DNA from: Euonymus europaeus
Taxonomy: Eukaryota; Streptophyta; Magnoliopsida; Celastrales; Celastraceae
Length of the DNA stretch: 64,000 bases
Assembly (NCBI GenBank): GCA_963580455.1
Contig: OY756972.1
Location: 10,059,001-10,123,000, forward strand
Reading direction: 5' to 3'
Positions 1-9,118 of the stretch are shown one piece after another. The notes beneath the pieces are model-generated. The model searched no databases. It had not been told where the DNA came from and saw only the letters and a program-made list of their open reading frames with translations. Positions within the stretch are counted from its first letter, which is position 1, and the number at the start of each line of letters is the position of its first letter. The translations under genes and the position numbers were made by a program.

Positions 1-160
1 GAATAAGCTTCCTAGATTATTTCGATGCGAAAACACCAACTTTCTACGACAAATGGATAAAACCGTTAAAAGCTCCTCCATAGAGAGAGTTGAGCAACTT
101 CGGACCATCAAAGTTGCTCGGTGTACTATTTTTATTATTCTTATATGTCAAATTTTACGA
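1..160 (+). repeat. Reference monomer m1
   Basis: Diagnostic features are the start GAATAAGCTTCCTAG (A instead of T at position 2), GATGCGAAAAC, CTACGACAAATGGATAAAACC and TTTTTATTATTCTT. It has a HindIII site (AAGCTT) and a perfect 9-bp dyad at 92-119. It is the first unit of the 13-mer HOR as read here; the choice of phase is arbitrary. In this copy the spacer after the dyad reads GTGTACTATTT instead of the usual GTGTACAATTT. Confidence 0.95.
92..119. other. 9-bp dyad symmetry (potential hairpin/cruciform) at monomer positions 92-119
   Basis: GAGCAACTT is followed after ten bases (CGGACCATCA) by its exact reverse complement AAGTTGCTC. The same element recurs at the same place in most monomers, so there are several hundred copies spaced 160 bp apart. 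The dyad lies in the GC-richer quarter of the monomer. Short dyads that can form non-B DNA are known to be enriched in some centromeric satellites lacking CENP-B boxes. Any such role here is inference. Confidence 0.85.
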
Positions 161-319
161 GTATAAGCTTCCTAGATTATTTCGATGCTAAAACACCAAC
201 TTTCCATGACAAATGTACAAAACCGTTAAAAGCTCCTCCATAGAGAGAGTTGAGCAACTTCGGACAATCAAAGTTGCTCGGTGTACAATTTTTATTGTTC
301 TTATATGTCAAATTTAAGA
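161..319 (+). repeat. Reference monomer m2, 1-bp-deleted form
   Basis: Diagnostic features are GATGCTAAAACACC, TTTCCATGACAAATGTACAAAACC and CGGACAATCAAAG. The end reads CAAATTTAAGAG rather than CAAATTTTATGAG, which makes this copy 159 bp. The dyad is perfect. The same shortened form recurs in the units at 6240, 9119, 13598 and 20157, so it marks a lineage of HOR copies. Confidence 0.95.
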
Positions 320-479
320 GTATAAGTTTCATAGATTATTTCGATGCCAAAACACCAACTTTCCATGACAAATGGACAAAACCGTTAAAAGCTCCTCCAT
401 AGAGAGAGTTGAGCAACTTCGGACCATCAAAGTTGCTCGGTGTACAATTTTTATTGTTCTTATATGTCAAATTTTATCA
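320..479 (+). repeat. Reference monomer m3
   Basis: It starts GTATAAGTTTCATAG, which destroys the HindIII site, and has GATGCCAAAACACC, TTTCCATGACAAATGGAC and the end AATTTTATCAG. The dyad is perfect in this copy. In the units at 15677 and 22236 the right arm is changed to AAGATGCTC. Confidence 0.95.
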
Positions 480-639
480 GTATAAGCTTCATAGATTATT
501 TCGATGCCAAAACACCAACTTTCTATGTCAAATGGACGAAACCGTTAAAAGCTCCTCCATAGAGAAAGTTGAGCAACTTCGGACTACCAAAGTTGCTCGG
601 GATAGACTTTTTATTGTTCTTCTATGTCAAATTTTACGA
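480..639 (+). repeat. Reference monomer m4
   Basis: Diagnostic features are CTATGTCAAATGGACGAAACC, AGAGAAAGTTGAGC, CGGACTACCAAAG and GCTCGGGATAGAC followed by TTCTTCTATG. The dyad arms are perfect. Types m4, m10 and m13 share this second half, so they are probably descendants of one ancestral monomer. Confidence 0.95.
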
Positions 640-799
640 GTATAAGATTCGTAGATTATTTCGATGCCAAAACACGAACTTTCTATGATAAATGGACAAA
701 ATCGTTAAAGGTTCCTCCATAGAGAGTGTTGAGCAACTTCGGACAATCAAATTTGCTCGGTGTACAATTTTTATTGTTCTTATACGTCAAATTTTACGA
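640..799 (+). repeat. Reference monomer m5 (imperfect dyad)
   Basis: It starts GTATAAGATTCGTAG (no HindIII site) and has CACGAACTTTC, CTATGATAAATGG, AAATCGTTAAAGGTTCC and AGAGAGTGTTGAGC. The right dyad arm is AATTTGCTC, so one base pair of the 9-bp dyad is lost. The same state is seen in the later 13-mer units I read. Confidence 0.95.
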
Positions 800-959
800 G
801 TATAAGCTTCATAGGTTATTTCGATGCCAAAACACCAACTTTCTATGACAAATGGACGAAACCGTTAAAAGCTCCTCCATAGAGAAAGTTGAGCAACTTC
901 GGACCATTTTAGTTGCTCGGTGTACAATTTTTATTGTTCTTATACGTCAAATTTTACGG
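800..959 (+). repeat. Reference monomer m6 (imperfect dyad)
   Basis: It has CTTCATAGGTTATTTCG (ATTATT in the units at 4160, 11518 and 18077), GACGAAACC, AGAGAAAG and CGGACCATTTTAGTTGCTC. The ATTTTAG string changes the loop and the innermost base pair, leaving an 8-bp dyad. It ends in TTTTACGG before the next GTATAGG start. Confidence 0.95.
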
Positions 960-1119
960 GTATAGGCTTCCTAGATTATTTCGATGCCAAAACACCAACT
1001 TTCTATGACAAATGGACCAAACCGTTAAAAACTCCTCCATAGAGAGAGTTGAGCAACTTCGGACCATCAAAGTTGCTCGGTGTACACTTTTTATTGTTCT
1101 TATATGTCAAATTATATGA
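960..1119 (+). repeat. Reference monomer m7
   Basis: It starts GTATAGGCTTCCTAG (no HindIII site) and has GGACCAAACCGTTAAAAACTCC and GTGTACACTTTTTATTG. The dyad is perfect. Confidence 0.95.
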
Positions 1120-1279
1120 GTATAAGCTTCCTAGATTATTTCGATGCCAAAACACCAACTTTCTATGACAAATGGACAAAACCGTTAAAAGCTCCTCCAT
1201 AGAGAGAGTTGAGCAACTTCGGACCATCAATGTTGCTCTATGTTCACTTTTTATTGTTCTTCTATGTAAAATTTTATTG
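1120..1279 (+). repeat. Reference monomer m8 (weakest dyad)
   Basis: It has CGGACCATCAATGTTGCTCTATGTTCAC and TTCTATGTAAAATTTTATTG. The right arm is ATGTTGCTC, which shortens the continuous dyad to 7 bp, and the bases after it (TATG) also differ from the usual GGTG. Confidence 0.95.
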
Positions 1280-1439
1280 ATACAGGCATCCAAGATTATT
1301 TCGATTCCAAAACACAAACTTTCTATGACAAATTGACAAAACCGTTAAAAGCACCTCCATAGAGAGAGTTGAGCAACTTCGGACCACCAAAGTTGCTCTG
1401 TGTACAATTTTTATTGTTCTTATATGTCAAATTTTACGA
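1280..1439 (+). repeat. Reference monomer m9
   Basis: This is the most divergent start, ATACAGGCATCCAAG, with no HindIII site. It also has CGATTCCAAAACACAAAC, AAATTGACAAAACC, AAAAGCACCTCC and GCTCTGTGTAC. The dyad arms are perfect. Reverse-strand open frames starting at ATG in this monomer run into m8, but they are repeat by-products. Confidence 0.95.
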
Positions 1440-1599
1440 GTATAAGCTTCATAGATTATTTCGATGCCAAAACACCAACTTTCTATGACAAATGGACGAA
1501 ACCGTTAAAAGCTCCTCCATAGAGAAAGTTGAGCAACTTCGGACTACCAAAGTTGCTCGGGATAGACTTTTTATTGTTCTTCTATGTCAGATTTTACGA
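1440..1599 (+). repeat. Reference monomer m10
   Basis: It resembles m4 (GACGAAACC, AGAGAAAG, ACTACCAAAG, GGGATAGAC) but has CTATGACAAATGG and the end ATGTCAGATTTTACGA. HindIII site and perfect dyad present. Confidence 0.95.
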
Positions 1600-1759
1600 G
1601 AATAAGCTTCCTAGATTATTTCGATGCGAAAACACCAACTTTCTACGACAAATGGATAAAACCGTTAAAAGCTCCTCCATAGAGAGAGTTGAGCAATTTC
1701 GGACAATCAAAGTTGCTCGGTGTACACTTTTTATTTTTCTTATATGTCAAATTTTACGA
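1600..1759 (+). repeat. Reference monomer m11 (imperfect dyad)
   Basis: It resembles m1 in its first half (GAATAAGCTT, GATGCGAAAAC, CTACGAC, GGATAAAACC). It then has GAGCAATTTCGGACAATC and TTTTTATTTTTCTT. The left arm GAGCAATTT has one mismatch to the right arm. The units at 4160, 11518 and 18077 read GTACGCTTTTT where this unit reads GTACACTTTTT. Confidence 0.93.
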
Positions 1760-1919
1760 GTATAAGCTTCCTAGATTATTTCGATGCTAGAAGACCAACT
1801 TTCCATGACAAATGTACAAAACCGTTAAAAGCTCCTCCATAGAGAGAGTTGAGCAACTTCGGACAATCAAAGTTGCTCGGTGTACACTTTTTATTGTTCT
1901 TATATGTGAAATTTTAGGA
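1760..1919 (+). repeat. Reference monomer m12
   Basis: It resembles m2 but has GATGCTAGAAGACC, GTGTACACTTTTT and ATATGTGAAATTTTAGGAG. HindIII site and perfect dyad present. Confidence 0.95.
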
Positions 1920-2079
1920 GTATAAGTTTCATAGATTATTTCGATGACAAAACACCAACTTTCTATGTCAAATGGACGAAACCGTTAAAAGCTCCTCCAT
2001 AGAGAAAGTTGAGCAACTTCGGACTACCAAAGTTGCTCGGGATAGACTTTTTATTGTTCTTCTATGTCAAATTTTACGA
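1920..2079 (+). repeat. Reference monomer m13
   Basis: It starts GTATAAGTTTCATAG (no HindIII site) and has GATGACAAAACACC, CTATGTCAAATGGACGAAACC, AGAGAAAG, ACTACCAAAG and GGGATAGAC. Perfect dyad. It precedes the next m1. Confidence 0.95.
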
Positions 2080-4159
2080 GAATAAGCTTCCTAGATTATT
2101 TCGATGCGAAAACACCAACTTTCTACGACAAATGGATAAAACCGTTAAAAGCTCCTCCATAGAGAGAGTTGAGCAACTTCGGACCATCAAAGTTGCTCGG
2201 TGTACAATTTTTATTATTCTTATATGTCAAATTTTACGAGTATAAGCTTCCTAGATTATTTCGATGCTAAAACACCAACTTTCCATGACAAATGTACAAA
2301 ACCGTTAAAAGCTCCTCCATAGAGAGAGTTGAGCAACTTCGGACAATCAAAGTTGCTCGGTGTACAATTTTTATTGTTCTTATATGTCAAATTTTATGAG
2401 TATAAGTTTCATAGATTATTTCGATGCCAAAAAATCAACTTTCCATGACAAATGGACAAAACCGTTAAAAGCTCCTCCATAGAGAGAGTTGAGCAACTTC
2501 GGACCATCAAAGTTGCTCGGTGTACAATTTTTATTGTTCTTATATGTCAAATTTTATCAGTATAAGCTTCATAGATTATTTCGATGCCAAAACACCAACT
2601 TTCTATGTCAAATGGACGAAACCGTTAAAAGCTCCTCCATAGAGAAAGTTGAGCAACTTCGGACTACCAAAGTTGCTCGGGATAGACTTTTTATTGTTCT
2701 TCTATGTCAAATTTTTCGAGTATAAGATTCGTAGATTATTTCGATGCCAAAACACGAACTTTCTATGATAAATGGACAAAATCGTTAAAGGTTCCTCCAT
2801 AGAGAGTGTTGAGCAACTTCGGACAATCAAATTTGCTCGGTGTACAATTTTTATTGTTCTTATACGTCAAATTTTACGAGTATAAGCTTCATAGATTATT
2901 TCGATGCCAAAACACCAACTTTCTATGACAAATGGACAAAACCGTTAAAAGCTCCTCCATAGAGAGAGTTGAGCAACTTCGGACCATCAATGTTGCTCTA
3001 TGTTCACTTTTTGTTGTTCTTCTATGTAAAATTTTATTGATACAGGCATCCAAGATTATTTCGATTCCAAAACACAAACTTTCTATGACAAATGGACAAA
3101 ACCGTTAAAAGCACCTCCATAGAGAGAGTTGAGCAACTTCGGACCATCAAAGTTGCTCGGTGTACACTTTTTATTGTTCTTATATGTCAAATTTTATGAG
3201 TATAAGCTTCCTAGATTATTTCGATGCCAAAACACCAACTTTCTATGACAAATGGACAAAACCGTTAAAAGCTCCTCCATAGAGAGAGTTGAGCAACTTC
3301 GGACCATCAATGTTGCTCTATGTTCACTTTTTATTGTTCTTCTATGTAAAATTTTATTGATACAGGCATCCAAGATTATTTCGATTCCAAAACACAAACT
3401 TTCTATGAGAAATGGACAAAACCGTTAAAAGCACCTCCATAGAGAGAGTTGAGCAACTTCGGACCATCAAAGTTGCTCTGTGTACAATTTTTATTGTTCT
3501 TATATGTCAAATTTTACGAGTATAAGCTTCATAGATTATTTCGATGCCAAAACACCAACTTTCTATGACAAATGGACGAAACCGTTAAAAGCTCCTCCAT
3601 AGAGAAAGTTGAGCAACTTCGGACTACCAAAGTTGCTCGGGATAGACTTTTTATTGTTCTTCTATGTCAGATTATACGAGAATAAGCTTCCTAGATTATT
3701 TCGATGCGAAAACAACAACTTTCTACGACAAATGGATAAAACCGTTAAAAGCTCCTCCATAGAGAGAGTTGAGCAACTTCGGACCATCAAAGTTGCTCGG
3801 TGTACAATTTTTATTATTCTTATATGTCAAATTTTACGAGTATAAGCTTCCTAGATTATTTCGATGCTAAAACACCAACTTTCCATGACAAATGTACAAA
3901 ACCGTTAAAAGCTCCTCCATAGAGAGAGTTGAGCAACTTCGGACAATCAAAGTTGCTCGGTGTACACTTTTTATTGTTCTTATATGTGAAATTTTAGGAG
4001 TATAAGTTTTATAGATTATTTCGATGACAAAACACCAACTTTCTATGTCAAATGGACGAAACCGTTAAAAGCTCCTCCATAGAGAAAGTTGAGCAACTTC
4101 GGACTACCAAAGTTGCTCGGGATAGACTTTTTATTGTTCTTCTATGTCAAATTTTACGA
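2080..4159 (+). repeat. 13-mer HOR unit 2, internally rearranged
   Basis: The unit keeps 13 monomers and 2080 bp but not the standard order. After m5 comes a monomer at 2880 that starts as m6 and continues as m8, then at 3040 one that starts as m9 and ends as m7, then m8, m9 and m10 from 3200. The m11 at 3680 ends like m1 and the m12 at 3840 begins like m2. Thus m6 and m7 are partly lost and m8-m9 partly doubled, while length is unchanged. Confidence 0.88.
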
Positions 4160-7100
4160 GAATAAGCTTCCTAGATTATTTCGATGCGAAAACACCGACT
4201 TTCTACGACAAATGGATAAAACTGTTAAAAGCTCCTCCATAGAGAGAGTTGAGCAACTTCGGACCATCAAAGTTGCTCGGTGTACAATTTTTATTATTCT
4301 TATATGTCAAATTTTACGAGTATAAGCTTCCTAGATTATTTCGATGCTAAAACACCAACTTTCCATGACAAATGTACAAAACCGTTAAAAGCTCCTCCAT
4401 AGAGAGAGTTGAGCAACTTCGGACAATCAAAGTTGCTCGGTGTACAATTTTTATTGTTCTTATATGTCAAATTTTATGAATATAAGTTTCATAGATTATT
4501 TCGATGCCAAAACACCAACTTTCCATGACAAATGGACAAAACCGTTAAAAGCTCCTCCATAGAGAGAGTTGAGCAACTTCGGACCATCAAAGTTGCTCGG
4601 TGTACAATTTTTATTGTTCTTATATGTCAAATTTTATCAGTATAAGCTTCATAGATTATTTCGATGCCAAAACACCAACTTTCTATGTCAAATGGACGAA
4701 ACCGTTAAAAGCTCTTCCATAGAGAAAGTTGAGCAACTTCGGACTACCGAAGTTGCTCGGGATAGACTTTTTATTGTTCTTCTATGTCAAATTTTACGAG
4801 TATAAGATTCGTAGATTATTTCGATGCCAAAACACGAACTTTCTATGATAAATGGACAAAATCGTTAAAGGTTCCTCCATAGAGAGTGTTGAGCAACTTC
4901 GGACAATCAAATTTGCTCGGTGTACAATTTTTATTGTTCTTATACGTCAAATTTTACGAGTAAAAGCTTCATAGATTATTTCGATGCCAAAACACCAACT
5001 TTCTATGACAAATGGACGAAACCGTTAAAAGCTCCTCCATAGAGAAAGTTGAGCAACTTCGGACCATTTTAGTTGCTCGGTGTACAATTTTTATTGTTCT
5101 TATATGTCAAATTTTACGGGTATAGGCTTCCTAGATTATTTCGATGCCAAAACACCAACTTTCTATGACAAATGGACCAAACCGTTAAAAACTCCTCCAT
5201 AGAGAGAGTTGAGCAACTTCGGACCATCAAAGTTGCTCGGTGTACACTTTTTATTGTTCTTATATGTGAAATTTTATGAGTATAAGCTTCCTAGATTATT
5301 TCGATGCCAAAACACCAACTTTCTATGACAAATGGACAAAACCGTTAAAAGCTCCTCCATAGAGAGAGTTGAGCAACTTCGGACCATCAATGTTGCTCTA
5401 TGTTCACTTTTTATTGTTCTTCTATGTAAAATTTTATTGATACAGGCATCCAAGATTATTTCGATTCCAAAACACAAACTTTCTATGACAAATTGACAAA
5501 ACCGTTAAAAGCACCTCCATAGAGAGAGTTGAGCAACTTCGGACCATCAAAGTTGCTCTGTGTACAATTTTTATTGTTCTTATATGTCAAATTTTACGAG
5601 TATAAGCTTCATAGATTATTTCGATGCCAAAACACCAACTTTCTATGACAAATGGACGAAACCGTTAAAAGCTCCTCCATAGAGAAAGTTGAGCAACTTC
5701 GGACTACCAAAGTTGCTCGGGATAGACTTTTTATTGTTCTTCTATGTCAGATTTTACGAGAATAAGCTTCCTAGATTATTTCGATGCGAAAACACCAACT
5801 TTCTACGACAAATGGATAAAACCGTTAAAAGCTCCTCCATAGAGAGAGTTGAGCAATTTCGGACAATCAAAGTTGCTCGGTGTACGCTTTTTATTTTTCT
5901 TATATGTCAAATTTTACGAGTATAAGCTTCCTAGATTATTTCGATGCTAGAAGACCAACTTTCCATGACAAATGTACAAAACCGTTAAAAGCTCCTCCAT
6001 AGAGAGAGTTGAGCAACTTCGGACAATCAAAGTTGCTCGGTGTACACTTTTTATTGTTCTTATATGTGAAATTTTAGGAGTATAAGTTTCATAGATTATT
6101 TCGATGACAAAACACCAACTTTCTATGTCAAATGGACGAAACCGTTAAAAGCTCCTCCATAGAGAAAGTTGAGCAACTTCGGACTACCAAAGTTGCTCGG
6201 GATAGACTTTTTATTGTTCTTCTATGTCAAATTTTACGAGAATAAGCTTCCTAGATTATTTCGATGCGAAAACACCAACTTTCTACGACAAATGGATAAA
6301 ACCGTTAAAAGCTCCTCCATAGAGAGAGTTGAGCAACTTCGGACCATCAAAGTTGCTCGGTGTACAATTTTTATTATTCTTATATGTCAAATTTTACGAG
6401 TATAAGCTTCCTAGATTATTTCGATGCTAAAACACCAACTTTCCATGACAAATGTACAAAACCGTTAAAAGCTCCTCCATAGAGAGAGTTGAGCAACTTC
6501 GGACAATCAAAGTTGCTCGGTGTACAATTTTTATTGTTCTTATATGTCAAATTTAAGAGTATAAGTTTCATAGATTATTTCGATGCCAAAACACCAACTT
6601 TCCATGACAAATGGACAAAACCGTTAAAAGCTCCTCCATAGAGAGAGTTGAGCAACTTCGGACCATCAAAGTTGCTCGGTGTACAATTTTTATTGTTCTT
6701 ATATGTCAAATTTTATCAGTATAAGCTTCATAGATTATTTCGATGCCAAAACACCAACTTTCTATGTCAAATGGACGAAACCGTTAAAAGCTCCTCCATA
6801 GAGAAAGTTGAGCAACTTCGGACTACCAAAGTTGCTCGGGATAGACTTTTTATTGTTCTTCTATGTCAAATTTTACGAGTATAAGATTCGTAGATTATTT
6901 CGATGCCAAAACACGAACTTTCTATGATAAATGGACAAAATCGTTAAAGGTTCCTCCATAGAGAGTGTTGAGCAACTTCGGACAATCAAATTTGCTCGGT
7001 GTACAATTTTTATTGTTCTTATACGTCAAATTTTACGAGTATAAGCTTCATAGGTTATTTCGATGCCAAAACACCAACTTTCTATGACAAATGGACGAAA

Positions 7101-8158
7101 CCGTTAAAAGCTCCTCCATAGAGAAAGTTGAGCAACTTCGGACCATTTTAGTTGCTCGGTGTACAATTTTTATTGTTCTTATACGTCAAATTTTACGGGT
7201 ATAGGCTTCCTAGATTATTTCGATGCCAAAACACCAACTTTCTATGACAAATGGACCAAACCATTAAAAACTCCTCCATAGAGAGAGTTGAGCAACTTCG
7301 GACCATCAAAGTTGCTCGGTGTACACTTTTTATTGTTCTTATATGTCAAATTTTATGAGTATAAGCTTCCTAGATTATTTCGATGCCAAAACACCAACTT
7401 TCTATGACAAATGGACAAAACCGTTAAAAGCTCCTCCATAGAGAGAGTTGAGCAACTTCGGACCATCAATGTTGCTCTATGTTCACTTTTTATTGTTCTT
7501 CTATGTAAAATTTTATTGATACAGGCATCCAAGATTATTTCGATTCCAAAACACAAACTTTCTATGACAAATTGACAAAACCGTTAAAAGCACCTCCATA
7601 GAGAGAGTTGAGCAACTTCGGACCACCAAAGTTGCTCTGTGTACAATTTTTATTGTTCTTATATGTCAAATTTTACGAGTATAAGCTTCATAGATTATTT
7701 CGATGCCAAAACACCAACTTTCTATGACAAATGGACGAAACCGTTAAAAGCTCCTCCATAGAGAAAGTTGAGCAACTTCGGACTACCAAAGTTGCTCGGG
7801 ATAGACTTTTTATTGTTCTTCTATGTCAGATTTTACGAGAATAAGCTTCCTAGATTATTTCGATGCGAAAACACCAACTTTCTACGACAAATGGATAAAA
7901 CCGTTAAAAGCTCCTCCATAGAGAGAGTTGAGCAATTTCGGACAATCAAAGTTGCTCGGTGTACACTTTTTATTTTTCTTATATGTCAAATTTTACGAGT
8001 ATAAGCTTCCTAGATTATTTCGATGCTAGAAGACCAACTTTCCATGACAAATGTACAAAACCGTTAAAAGCTCCTCCATAGAGAGAGTTGAGCAACTTCG
8101 GACAATCAAAGTTGCTCGGTGTACACTTTTTATTGTTCTTATATGTGAAATTTTAGGA

Positions 8159-9118
8159 GTATAAGTTTCATAGATTATTTCGATGACAAAACACCAACTT
8201 TCTATGTCAAATGGACGAAACCGTTAAAAGCTCCTCCATAGAGAAAGTTGAGCAACTTCGGACCATCAATGTTGCTCTATGTTCACTTTTTATTGTTCTT
8301 CTATGTAAAATTTTATTGATACAGGCATCCAAGATTATTTCGATTCCAAAACACAAACTTTCTATGACAAATTGACAAAACCGTTAAAAGCACCTCTATA
8401 GAGAGAGTTGAGCAACTTCGGACCATCAAAGTTGCTCTGTGTACAATTTTTATTGTTCTTATATGTCAAATTTTACGAGTATAAGCTTCATAGATTATTT
8501 CGATGCCAAAACACCAACTTTCTATGACAAATGGACGAAACCGTTAAAAGCTCCTCCATAGAGAAAGTTGAGCAACTTCGGACTACCAAAGTTGCTCGGG
8601 ATAGACTTTTTATTGTTCTTCTATGTCAGATTTTACGAGAATAAGCTTCCTAGATTATTTCGATGCGAAAACACCAACTTTCTACGACAAATGGATAAAA
8701 CCGTTAAAAGCTCCTCCATAGAGAGAGTTGAGCAATTTCGGACAATCAAAGTTGCTCGGTGTACGCTTTTTATTTTTCTTATATGTCAAATTTTACGAGT
8801 ATAAGCTTCCTAGATTATTTCGATGCTAGAAGACCAACTTTCCATGACAAATGTACAAAACCGTTAAAAGCTCCTCCATAGAGAGAGTTGAGCAACTTCG
8901 GACAATCAAAGTTGCTCGGTGTACACTTTTTATTGTTCTTATATGTGAAATTTTAGGAGTATAAGTTTCATAGATTATTTCGATATCAAAACACCAACTT
9001 TCTATGTCAAATGGACGAAACCGTTAAAAGCTCCTCCATAGAGAAAGTTGAGCAACTTCGGACTACCAAAGTTGCTCGGGATAGACTTTTTATTGTTCTT
9101 CTATGTCAAATTTTACGA
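8159..9118 (+). repeat. Hybrid m13/m8 monomer and five-monomer expansion
   Basis: The monomer at 8159 starts as m13 (GATGACAAAAC, AGAGAAAG) but from about 8264 reads as m8 (CATCAATGTTGCTCTATG). It is followed by a second m9-m10-m11-m12-m13 set at 8319-9118. This is the footprint of an in-phase unequal exchange that added 800 bp. The switch falls between 8246 and 8264, overlapping the left dyad arm. Confidence 0.88.

Larger units (their letters stand above)
1..2079 (+). repeat. 13-mer HOR unit 1
   Basis: Complete m1-m13 in order, 2079 bp because m2 carries the 1-bp deletion. It shares with the units at 6240 and 13598 the m6 CATAGGTTATT and the m9 ACCACCAAAG variants, so it belongs to the same sub-lineage. 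Confidence 0.93.

Noticed and set aside
19..40. CENP-B box-like motif at ATTTCGATGCC
   Set aside because: It shares only TTCG with the CENP-B box core; the required A and CGGG positions do not match.
92..119. Rho-independent terminator from the dyad
   Set aside because: The stem is 9 bp with a 10-base loop and the T-rich tract does not follow directly; it recurs in every monomer, without genes to terminate.
1..160. Forty-bp sub-repeats making up the 160-bp monomer
   Set aside because: The four 40-bp quarters have no convincing similarity to each other; only weak shared AT-rich strings.
409..645. 78-codon forward open frames repeated along the array
   Set aside because: Most start at TTG, not ATG, recur with the satellite period in shifting frames, and show no domain or signal. 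They are satellite sequence read as protein.
1003..1317. Reverse-strand open frames of 62-104 codons starting in m9-type monomers
   Set aside because: They start at ATG but cover only m9, m8 and sometimes m7 and repeat with the HOR. No promoter, domain or codon signal; length is within chance for repeats with few stops.
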